Below, in pieces: positions 49,551 to 59,185 of a stretch of DNA of 64,000 bases (positions within the stretch are counted from its first letter, which is position 1; each line of letters opens with the position of its first letter). Made by a program: the position numbers and the translations under genes. The stretch is taken from positions 16,926,001-16,990,000 of the forward strand of contig JBHGNT010000015.1 in NCBI GenBank assembly GCA_043228905.1, read 5' to 3'. Source of the DNA: Azolla caroliniana. Taxonomy: Eukaryota; Polypodiophyta. A model generated the notes under the pieces. It did not search any database. It was given only the letters and a program-made list of their open reading frames with translations, and was not told where the DNA came from.

Positions 49551-52500
49551 ACTCCGGCATGGGGTGTCTTACCAGTCCAATCCTCTTCCGGCATGCGTCC
49601 AGCTTGTCGGGTGTCAGAACTTTGGTCAGCATATCTGACCCGTTCTCGGCCGTGTGGATCTTCGTCAGTGCGAACTCCTGGTCATCTACTCTTTCCCGGA
49701 TCTAGTGATACCTCCGCTGGATATGCTTCGTCCGGGAATGGTAGGCCGCATTCTTAGCAAGGTGGATGGCACTTTGACTGTCGCAATAGAGTCGGTATTC
49801 CTCTTGCCGTATACCGAGCTCTCCGATGAAGTCCTTCATCCATAAAATTTCCTTGCCGGCTTCCACAGCTGCCATGTACTCCGCCTCCGTGGTTGACAAT
49901 GCAACCGTCTTTTGCAGCCTCGATTGCCACGAAACAGCTCCCCCTGCATATGTCATTACATACCCGGATGTAGACCGGCTGGTATCCACATCAGCCGACA
50001 TGTCTGAATCGGTGAAATCGTCCAGTTGAGGTTTTCTGGAGCCGAATCGGAGACACATATTTGAAGTGCCCTTCAAATACCGGAGTATCCATTTGACCGC
50101 GTTCCAGTGCTCCTTGCCGGGATTACTCATGAACCGGCTCACCACTTCGACTGCATATCCTATGTCTGGTCGGGTACAAACCATTGAGTACATCAAGCTC
50201 CCGATGGCAGAGGCATATGGAATCTTCATCATATCCGCCTTCGCTGCTTTCGTCTTCGGGCTTTGGTTGCCGGATAGCCTGCAGTTTGCCAGAAGTGTCG
50301 ATCCGACCGGTTTCGCTTTTGACATGTTGAACCGGTGAAGCACCTTTGTCACATACTTCTCTTGTGATAGCCATAATTGCTTCGCTGACCGGTTTCGGAT
50401 GATGTGCATCCCCAACATCTGTCTTGCCGAACCCAAGTCTTTCATTGAGAAGGTCTGGTTGAGAGCCTTCTTTAGCATCCATATTTTGACTTGGTCTCGT
50501 CCGACGATCAACATGTCATCCACGTACAGAAGGAGTATCAGGAAGTCTCCTCCTTCAAACTTCTTCACAAACACGCAGTGATCGGCCTGCATCTTGTGGT
50601 ACCCTTGATCGGTCATGAAGGAGTCGAACTTCTGGTACCATTGTCGGGGAGCCTGCTTCAGTCCGTACAGGCTCTTCTTCAACCGGCATACCAGGTGCTC
50701 CTTCCCTTTCTCCACGAATCCTTCCGGTTGCTGCATGTAGATCTCCTCTTCGAGGTCGCCGTGAAGGAATGCCGTCTTCACGTCTAGCTGCTCTACCTCG
50801 AGGTCCATGCTTGCTGCTATACTCAGCACCGTCCGGATGGAGGTCATCTTTACTACCGGGGCAAATATCTCGTCGAAGTCCACGCCCTTCTTCTGCTGGA
50901 ACCCCTTCACCACGATCCTGGCTTTGTATCTCGGGGGGTTGCCGGCATCTCCCGGTTTCAACTTGTACACCCACTTGTTCCGGAGTGCCCCCTTTCCTTT
51001 TGGCAACTCCACCAATTCATATGTATGGTTCTCATGCAAGGAATCCATCTCATCCTGCATGGCACTTAACCATTTTCGGCTGTGGGTGTCAACCTTCGCT
51101 TCTTCGAAGCTTTCCGGCTCCCCCTCATTGGTCAGCAGAACATGCTCTGCATCCGGAAATCTCCGGGGCGCCCTTCTCTCTCTGAGAGGATATCTCCGTC
51201 TTCGGGCTTTGGTAACTGGCTCCTCTATTTGCTCTTTATCTGAATCCGATTCGGGGTCTTGGCCGGTTCCGGTCTCAACTTCCTCTACTTCTTCTTCTGC
51301 CGGTTCGGTATCCTCACCATATCCGGCTGGTTCTTCGAATGCTAACTGGTCTCTCGCCGGTTGGGTCTGCTCATCGTAGAGTCGATCTTTACCGGTCAAC
51401 TCGGAGTTCATTATCTTCTTCTCCGACTCCCAGTCGGCGAGCGTCTTGTCCTCCATGAAGATAATATCTCAACTTCGGAATACCTTCTTGTTGACCGGGT
51501 CCCACACTCGGTAGCCGAACTCATCCTCACCGTAACCGAGGAATATGCATGGCCGGGTCTTTGGATCTAACTTTCCTCTCCGGTCCTTTGCTACATGCAC
51601 GTATGCGAGACACCCGAACACCTTCAGATGCCGGTAGGACACTTCCTTACCGGTCCATACTCTCTGTGGCGTGTCTCCGTCCAAGGGTACTGAGGGTGAT
51701 TTGTTTATCACATATGTCGCCGTCGACAGTGCCTCAGCCCAAAACTTCTTGGGTAGTTTTGCATGCGCTAGCATACTCCGGACCCTCTCCATTATGGTCC
51801 GGTTCATCCTCTTGGCCAGTCCGTTTAATTCCGGCGTCTTCGGCACGGTAAATTCAAGCCGGATTCCCTTCGAGCAGTAGTACTCCTCGAACTGCCCCCA
51901 GTATTCTCCTCCGTTGTCTGCTCGAACCGCCTTCAGCTTCCAGCCGGTTTCTCTTTCCACTCTCGTGTGGAGCTCTTTGAAGACGGATAACACCTGATCC
52001 TTCGTCTTCAGCTGTGTGGCCCACAACTTTCGGTTGTGGTCATCTATGAACGTCACGAAGTATTGCGCTCCGGCATGTGACTTCGTGTCTACTTGACACA
52101 CATCCATATGCACCAACTCCAGTGGTGCATTACGTCTCATCGGTGTCCTTGGTCGGAAGGAGGTCCGGTTCTGCTTACCGGCCAGACAATCAGTGCACTT
52201 CTCTAAGTGCACGTTCTTCACTGGAATGAGGTTGTCGTCTGCAAGCCTCTTCATCCCCTTCTCGCTCATATGACACAACCTCTTGTGCCACAGCTCACCG
52301 GCAGTGTCGGATGCCACGTTCACTTCTTCCGGACATAACCGGGCATTCATCAGGTACAGTGTGTTGACCTTCCGGGCCCGAGCCACAATCAGGCTCCCTT
52401 TGCTGAATTTCATGACACCCTAAACTTCCGGATGCTACCCGTGTAGCCTTCATCATCTAGCCGACCGGCTGATATCAGGTTCAGATGAACCTCCGGAACG

Positions 52501-52682
52501 TGTCGGACATCCTTCAGCAGCAACTTGCATCCGGTTGGTGTTGACAGCCACATGTCTCCTATGCCGACAATTCGGCATGTACCTTCATTCCCCATCCGGA
52601 CACAGCCGTGGTCACCGGTTGAGTAGGATGAGAAGCATTTCCGGTCTGGGGTATGGTGGAACGATGCTCTGGAGTCTACCAC
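49549..52682 (-). pseudogene. Copia pol (protease, integrase, RT, RNase H), inactivated
   Basis: Protease begins VVDSRASFHH, where the family has Asp-Ser-Gly, so the active-site Gly is Arg. A frameshift lies near 52412, joining to 52413-51469. Integrase has the zinc pattern (HKRLCHMSEKG...CTDCLAGKQ), the two catalytic Asp (LVHMDVC, RADNGGEY) and Lys instead of the catalytic Glu (NGLAKRMNRT). A TGA at 51469-51471 separates 51456-49702, which carries RT (LLLYVDDMLIVG) and RNase H (DFTDSDMSAD, STTEAEYMAA). A TAG at 49702-49704 precedes the last ~50 codons, which end at TGA 49549-49551 inside the polypurine tract. A TAG at 52683-52685 lies between gag and protease. Confidence 0.94.
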
Positions 52683-53600
52683 CTAGGTCATCTCGTCGCC
52701 AGCAAGGTTTATCTCACTCTCCTCGGTGATGAGCATCAACTCCTCTTCACTTGCCGTGATTGCCGTCGTTCCCTTCCGGTCCGGCCCCCTCCGGTCTTTA
52801 CCGTTCCGGTCTGGGGTCCGCTTCGAATCGGTACCGTCGGTTTCCTTGTCTTTACAGAAATGCCGACAGATCTTTTGGAAGTGACCCGGCTTGCCGCAAT
52901 AGAAGCAAGTGGGCCTCCCCCTTGACTTTGACCGTGTCCCCGACTTCTCCTGGTTCTGGGGACTATGGTTTCTATGTCTTCCGCGTTCCGATTCGGTAAG
53001 GAGTGCTTTGGAGTCGGAGCTCGTATCTTTATCTTTCCGACGTGCCTCCTCATCTAGCAAGCTCGATTTTACTCTTGCTAGGGATAACCGCTTTCCTTCC
53101 GGCCCGGCGTTGCCCAAAGTGACAACCAACGTCTCCCAGCTATCCGGGAGGGAACCGAGCAGGAGTAGGGCTAGTACCTCGTCGGCGAGAGGTACTTCCA
53201 ATGATGTTGCCTGGTGTATCAGCCCCTGGAAGGCATTCATGTGCTCCGCCATGCTGGAGCCATCTTGGTACCGGAGTCTTACTAGCTTCCGGAATACCGA
53301 CACCTGATTGACAACATTTTTGTTCTGAAACATTATGCCGATCTTCTCCCAGAGCTCATGAGCCTTGCACTCTTCATTGAAGTTGTTGTACAGGCTCATG
53401 TCGATGAAGCACCGTATGTACACCGTTGTCTTCATGTGCATCACCTCCCATATCGCGGCGTCGATTTTGTCCGGTCTGTTGTCCCCGAACTAAACCGGCA
53501 GCCAGAGGTCTTTAACCACGAGCATGTCCCTCATCTTCGACTTCCATACTGAATAGTTGGAGCCGGTGAGCTTGAACATGCCGCCAAACGATTCATCCAT
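52683..53600 (-). pseudogene. Copia gag with one internal stop
   Basis: It starts at ATG 53600 (MDESFGGMFKLTGSNYSVWK), 16 bp from the primer site. A TAG at 53490-53492 follows 36 codons, and the same frame continues to 52683. It contains the UBN2-type capsid region (VSVFRKLVRLRYQDGSSM, about 53310) and an intact CCHC zinc knuckle (CFYCGKPGHFQKIC, about 52880). Gag packages element RNA. The stop alone would remove nearly all of the protein. Confidence 0.92.
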
Positions 53601-53615
53601 TTTCTGTGTCGTTTT

Positions 53616-53627
53616 GCTCTGATACCA
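53616..53627 (-). other. Primer-binding site for tRNA-Met(i)
   Basis: TGGTATCAGAGC on the - strand, 2 bp inside the 5' LTR. It is the standard copia primer site. Confidence 0.95.
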
Positions 53628-53629
53628 CT

Positions 53630-54353
53630 TGACGGGAACTCCCGTGTCCTTATGTCCAACGCTCGGCCGCAACCGAGCTTCTTTTCATATGCAGAAAATG
53701 GGAAACAAATGCACGACAGAAAGGAGAGAAAATACATAGGAGGTTTACGTGGAAAACCCCAAACTAGGGGAAAAACCACGGCAGCCCACAGGCTGCAAAC
53801 TGTCACTATGTAAGAATGTACAAACAGTGAGTTCACGGAGGCAACGACCTCGTGCTCACGATCTTCGCCACAGGTGGTGGTTACAACAGAGGCAACGACC
53901 TCGTTCTCTCTCTCTCTCTCTCTCTTTGTACAGTTACGCTCTCTCTCTTCTTCTTGCACCAACAAGAAAAATGACAGCCACTACAACAGTAACTAAAAGT
54001 TTGGCCTAAGTCATATTTATACTAATATGACTTTTCGGCTATTTACAAATATAGCCTCGATGGCCTCTCAAAAATATATTTACGAATATGTCTCTTCATC
54101 CGGTTCATACCGGGTCTACACCATCCGGCTCTCCGTAGCCGGGTACTCCTCATCCGGTTCATACCGGGTCTGCACCATCCGGCTCTCCGTAGCCGGGTAC
54201 TCCTCATCCGGTTCATACCGGGTCTGCACCATCCGGCTCTCCATAGCCGGGTACTCCTCATCCGGTTTCGGCCTCGGCCTATCGGCCTCGACCGAGCTTG
54301 TTCATCGGCACTGTTCTTCTCCCTTCCCATCCGGAGGGACCTGTCTCCCAACA
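53630..54353 (-). repeat. 5' LTR of the family A copia
   Basis: 724 bp with three minisatellite units (about 54110-54265). A (CT)n tract (53905-53925) lies in the region corresponding to the leader. It ends ...CTCCCAACA, followed by the TGTTT duplication. Confidence 0.95.
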
Positions 54354-54540
54354 TGTTTTTGTTTGGTATATACATGTTTTGCTATGCTATGGCGAGATGG
54401 TTACTGTGGACGTTTGTGGTAGTTGGTGACATGTTGGTTGGGGAAAAGGAAGCATGTTTTCTTTGTTTGATAAGGATGAGTGATGGCGTTGTTGGGGGCT
54501 GAAGCAAACTTTTATGAGGGGATGATGAAAGTAGAAGCAT
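54354..54540. repeat. Modular tandem repeat (right part, beyond the copia)
   Basis: TTTGTTTGGTATATA...GGCGAGATGGTT...GGTGACATGTTGGTTGGG repeats the module at 48127-48230. The copia inserted within this module. Confidence 0.85.
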
Positions 54541-54544
54541 TTTC

Positions 54545-55080
54545 TTTTGCAGGTGTCTGTTGTATTCGGCGAAGTATATTCCAAATTATTATATCTAGAA
54601 GACTGCGATTCAAAACTTCAATGGAATGCAAGTACACACATGTCGAAGGAAACAACAGGGAAAGTTTGGTTTGTACATATGCAACACCTACAGATTATGT
54701 TTTCTTGTGCTTCCGAAAGCTTGTGCTAAACTGAAAGTTTTGGAAAATGGCCAACAAATACATGCACGTATTTGTGGAAATAGGGTAGTGGAGAGTAATG
54801 TTTTTTATTTAATGGATATGTATTCAAAAGCTGGTGGCATAGATCAAGTCAGAGATGTAGTCAATAAGGTCTCGTTTCGTGATGTGGTGCCATGGAAGGC
54901 ATTAATAGCACGACTGGTCTTCATGATGGTTGGAAGGTTTACAACATATGCAATGTCAAGGGATCATCTCAGATGAATAACTGACATGTTGGATCACTTG
55001 AAAAAGCAAAAAGAGGAGCAACGTGAGGATGCATTGATCAAGTCAAGAAGATGTAACTTCAACAAAATTCTGGAGATGAA
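54545..55080 (+). pseudogene. Pentatricopeptide-repeat (PCMP-type) gene relic
   Basis: The frame 54626-54976 contains LPKACAKLKVLENGQQIHAR, then LMDMYSKAGGIDQVRDV and SFRDVVPWKALIA, the hallmark order of plant PLS-class PPR proteins (ACA..L..GQQIHA, LMDMYSK.GGID.ARDVF, RDVVSWNALI). Further on, ITDMLDHLKKQ resembles the start of an E-type motif. Such proteins bind organelle RNA. Only a repeat or two survives, with deletions and stops. It lies between LINE-derived repeats and the gypsy element, so it may be a transduced, captured or simply disrupted gene piece. Confidence 0.75.
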
Positions 55081-55145
55081 GTCACATACATGAACTGTTT
55101 GTTATGCTTCTCGTTTGAAAGATAGTCTACTGCATTGTTCTCATT

Positions 55146-56577
55146 ACAAGATATGCTTCCAATTCGTAAGCCTCCGCGGGGAGGTCTTTATACCCGAGGA
55201 CTTCATCCTCCGAGATTTGCGTTGCCCATGCTCGATCTTTCCCTGGTTCAGCGATGCCTCCTCAGGGATGATGGCCAGGTTGCTCTGTTTGACAACTAAG
55301 GCTTGCTCCTGTTGTGGCTCTTTTTGTTCTGCCGAGGACTCGCAGTTGAGTCGTCTTCTCTTGCTCGGTTGTGTTTGGGGTTCCGGGGCCAGTAGTGTCG
55401 TTTCCTCCGCCTGCTTCCTTTTCTAGGGTCGTGGTGGTGCTGCCTGCTGTGTGTTGGGGCGTGGGCTAGGCCCTGGGGAAGTTACCGAGGGGCGCGATGT
55501 TGGCTGTCGAATGGTGACATCATCTGCCGTGTTGTCCTCCGCGGCTATCTCCTCCTCCCATTCTTGGTAGGTCTCGAAAACTGCCCTTTTTTGTTGGGGT
55601 TGGGTGGGTGGTGGTGCAGATGCGGGGTTTTGGTCGGCGGCAGGAGGTGAAGGCGATGTGGGCTCCTCCCATGCTTCGTGGCTGATGGCAATGAATTTCT
55701 CTCTCTGCCTTCGTGGTGGTGGTGGGGACGTGAGTGTGCGAGGGGAAGGAAGAGAAGAGGGTGGGTATAGAACCATCAAAAAGTGGGTAAGAACAGACAA
55801 CGTCTTCTTACCGGACTGGAATGAAGCTAAGGCGGCGCGGAGTCCTTCGCCTGTGATGATTCCCCAATCGATTCTGTTTCCTTCATACGCGCTGATGATA
55901 ATGGCTGCCTTGTTCTGCGGCATGCTCGTCGGGTTCGTATGCATGAATGCATACTCCATCAATATATGAGCAATCTCCCCGAAAGCTCTGTTGGGACTGC
56001 CATACGTGCGATATGCCTTCCTTGAGGCTGAGTACTCACCGAAGTACTCTTTCATCTTCGATGCTGGGGGTATGTCGACCTCATGGTCCCCTCCCCGTTG
56101 CAGGTCCAAAACAGCCCGAAGCACGTTGTTGGTGATGGCTTCGGGACAAATACGTTTAGCCACACCTTGGGCATCTGGGTGTGGGGGGGCATCGATGATC
56201 GTCAGGTAACCACCCATTCCTCGTTCCTGGAGCCAGGCGCGGGTTTCTGTTGAAGCGGTAAGAGGCATGGTGGAGATGGAGACGGGGTTTGACTGTGTGG
56301 AAGAGTGAAGAAGAGTGATGAGGCGAGGGCGAGACAGAGCAGGAACAACAGGAAGGGGAAGTTCAGCAGAGGGGCTATGAGAGCGAAAGAGGGCTTGAGA
56401 GCAAGAGTGTTTAGAGCGATGAGAGCGAGACGGGGTTTCTGAGCTTGAGAGCGATGGAGATTGGGAGCGATAATGAACTTCTGTGTCTGTGCTGCGTTTT
56501 GGAAACGGTTTTAGTAACTTACTCCTAGGGTTTTGTGCCTGAAGCGAATCCTGAAGATTCTGAGTCGTGGGTGCCAT
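55146..56577 (-). pseudogene. Extra ORF downstream of integrase, unknown function
   Basis: ATG 56577 opens 384 codons, stops at the complement of CTA at 55423-55425, and the same frame then stays open for about 90 more codons to near 55146. The first ~100 residues are Ser/Pro/Arg-rich. A folded-looking middle (about 110-270) contains WLQERGMGGYLTIIDAPP, FGEIAHILMEYAFMH and RIDWGIITGEGLRAAL. The rest is Pro-rich, then acidic. Past the stop, KRKQAEE and SKRRRLNC look like nuclear signals. There is no membrane segment or signal peptide, so it does not look env-like. It starts about 220 bp past the integrase stop, in the same orientation. I do not recognise the family; it may be a captured plant gene or a lineage accessory ORF. 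Confidence 0.65.
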
Positions 56578-56793
56578 AATAAGTGACTAGCACCACGTGT
56601 CATGAAGGTGAGTAGGGTGCTTCTAGTGCTTTGCATGTGCTTAAATAGGTACTAAATGAGTGGTGGCGAGGGGTGCTCCTAAATTTGTGGGTGCCTAGGT
56701 GGGTGGTGTAGGTGTAGCTAATTGGTGGCTAAACTATGGTTAATCCTACCTACTACTACTTTTATTAATTTCAAGAAGGTGGGTGAGTCCTTA

Positions 56794-57700
56794 TTAAGGG
56801 GGACACGTGGCCTCCTCCGTGGTGGTTTCCCGAAACGGGTTGGGTGGTGTAGTGCTTCGATATGGTCGAAGTCGGAAACCATTGGCCCAACTTTTGACAG
56901 TGTCGCCGGCGAGTGTGCCGAGCTGGAATGTCCCGTTGAACTCGTCGATAATCCAGAATGGACCGGTCCACCGAAATCTTAATTTTCCCGGCATAGACCC
57001 GAGTCGTGTTTGAAAAAGAAGAACCGGTTTGCCGATGGTGAGCTCCTTTTCCAGCCCGTGTCGATGTCGATCCACGAAAGCCTTGCGTTGTCGTTGGCGT
57101 TGTTCGAGCTGGGCCATACTCTCTATCCTATCTTCGCCGAGTTCGAGAAGTTGTTCCAGCCGGTATTGCTCGGATTGGGCCTCGGGGAGCCGTGCTTTGA
57201 TTTGAACTCAAAGGCTCGGGACTTGGAACTCGACGGGCATTACGGCTTCTAACCCGAACGCCATTCGAAAGGGGGTTGATTGGATGCTTGTTTTGAAAGT
57301 CGTACGATACGCCCACAACGCGCTCTGGAGTTTGTCATCCCAATCGGTCCTGTTTTCATTGACGATCTTCTTCAGTATGGTTTGGAGGATTTTATTGGTT
57401 GATTCCGCCAAGCCGTTCGCTTGCGGGTTGTATGGTGTGCTTTTCTTGTGCACCACCGCGTAGTGGTGTGTAAGCTCACGTATTATATGATTGATGAAAT
57501 GCCCACCTTGGTCACTAACGAGCTCGATTGGGCATCCGTAACGGCACCAGAGGTGCTCGTACATGAATTTAGCCGTGGATGCCGCCGTGTTGTCTCGGAG
57601 TGCCTTATCCTCGACCCATTTGGTGCAGTAATCCGTGGGAACGAGAATATACCTATTCCCTTTACGGGCCGTGGGTGGTTTGAAAGGGCCTACAAAATCC
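56794..57700 (-). pseudogene. Gypsy integrase, catalytic core and C-terminal part
   Basis: From the solo LTR edge, the core reads DFVGPFKPP (first Asp), LVSDQGGHF (second Asp) and NPQANGLAESTNK (Glu), so all three catalytic acids are kept. The C-terminal part LRFRWTGPFWIIDEFNGTF is the GPY/F-type module; no chromodomain is seen. It ends at TAA 56794-56796. A frame change lies between 57208 and 57117. Confidence 0.88.
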
Positions 57701-59180
57701 TGTTGGGAGACAGGTCCCTCCGGATGGGAAGGGAGAAGAACAGTGCTGATGAACAAACTCGCGGCCTCGGCCGAAACCGTATGAGGTGGACCCGGCTACA
57801 GAGAGCCGGATGATGTAGACCCGGTGAAGACCGGATGAGGAGTACCCGGCTATGGAGGGCCGGATGGTGCAAACCCGGCATGAAGACCGGATGAGGAGTA
57901 CCCGGCTACGGAGGGCCGGATGGTGCAGACCCGACATGAACCGGATGAGGAGTACCCGGCGATGGAGAGCCGGATGATGCAGACCCGGTGAAGACTGGAT
58001 GAGGAGTACCCGGCTACGGAGGGCCGGATGGTGCAGACCCGGTGAAGACCGGATTAGGAGTACCCGGCTACGGAGAACCGGATGAAGAGACATATTCGTA
58101 AATGTTGGGAGACAGGTCCCTCCGGATGGGAAGGGAGAAGAACAGTGCCGACGAACAATCTCAGCCGAGGCCGAAATCGGAAGAGGAGTACCCGGCTACG
58201 GAGAGCCGGATGATGCAGACCCGGTGAAGACCGGATGAGGAGTATCCGGCTACGGAGAACAGGATGAAGAGACATATTCGTAAATATGTTTTTTGATAGT
58301 CCATCGAGGCTATATTTGTAAATAGCCGAAAAGTCATATTAGTATAAATATGACTTAGGGCAAACTAGTAGTATGTTGTTGTCAATTTTTCTTGTTGGTG
58401 CAAGAAGAAGAGAGAGTACGTAACGTTGTACAGAGAGAGAGAGAGAAGGAGAGAGAAAGAGGTCGTTGCCTCTGTTGTAACCGCCGCCTGTGGCGAAGAT
58501 CGTGAGTCCGAGGTCGTTGCCTCCGTGAACTCACTGTTTTGTACATTCTTACATAGTGACAGTTTGTAGCCTGTGGGCTGCCGTGGTTTTTCCCCTAGTT
58601 TGGGGTTTTCCATGTAAACCTCCTGTGTATTTTCTTCTTCTTTGTGTCACGTCTTATTTCCCGTTTTTTTCTGTGTATCATTCTAAGCTCGGTTGTGGCC
58701 GAGCGTTGCGCATAAGGAACGACCAATTCCCGTCAGTAAATATGTTTTCTGATAGTCCATCGAGGCTATATTTGTAAATAGCCGAAAAGTCATATTAGTA
58801 TAAATATGACTTAGGGCAAACTAGTAAATAGCAGGTTGTCATTTTCTTGTTGGTGCAAGAAGAAGAGTGAGCACGTAACAGTGTACAAAGAGAGAGAGAG
58901 AGAAAGAGGTCGCTGCCTCTGTTGTAACCGCCGCCTGTGGCGAAGATCGTGAGCACGAGGTCGTTGCCTCCGTGAACTCACTGTTTTGTACATTCCAACA
59001 TAGTGATAGTTTGTAGCCTATGGGCTGCCGTGGTTTTTCCCTCTTTGGGTTTTCCACGTAAACATTATGTGTACCTTTTCTCTCCTTTGCGTCGCGTGTT
59101 TTTCGTTTCCTTTTTCTGTGTATGAAAAGAATCTCGGTTGTGGCCGAGCGTCGTGGATAAGGAGCATTGAGTTCCCGTCA
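57701..59180 (+). repeat. Outer solo LTR (family A) in gypsy integrase, TSD AATCC
   Basis: It starts TGTTGGGAGACAGG at 57701 and ends GTTCCCGTCA at 59180, with the perfect duplication AATCC at 57696-57700 and 59181-59185. Its sequence is 57701-58102 plus 58741-59180 (842 bp) and has six minisatellite units. A second solo LTR is inserted inside it. Excising it rejoins the integrase frame (WGLDL to VGPFKPP). Confidence 0.95.
58103..58735 (+). repeat. Inner solo LTR (family A), TSD GTAAA
   Basis: 633 bp from TGTTGGGAGACAGG to AATTCCCGTCA, flanked by GTAAA at 58098-58102 and 58736-58740, inside the outer solo LTR. It has only two minisatellite units. Confidence 0.95.
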
Positions 59181-59185
59181 AATCC

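Larger units (their letters stand above)
48707..54353 (-). mobile_element. Full-length copia element, family A, TSD TGTTT
   Basis: The 5,647-bp element has LTRs at 48707-49538 and 53630-54353, a tRNA-Met primer site (53616-53627), a polypurine tract (49541-49550), gag and pol. It is flanked by the perfect duplication TGTTT (48702-48706, 54354-54358). The empty target is visible nearby: CATTATGTTTTTGTTTGG at 48123-48140 in a paralogous repeat module equals the two flanks joined minus one TGTTT. LTRs are nearly identical apart from two minisatellite units, so the insertion is young, yet coding regions carry several stops (see gag and pol). Confidence 0.97.

Noticed and set aside
49104-49757. 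217-codon + strand frame of YSSSGSYRVCTIRLSVAG repeats
   Set aside because: It reads the 54-bp repeat (a multiple of three) and then antisense pol. There is no protein family or start context.
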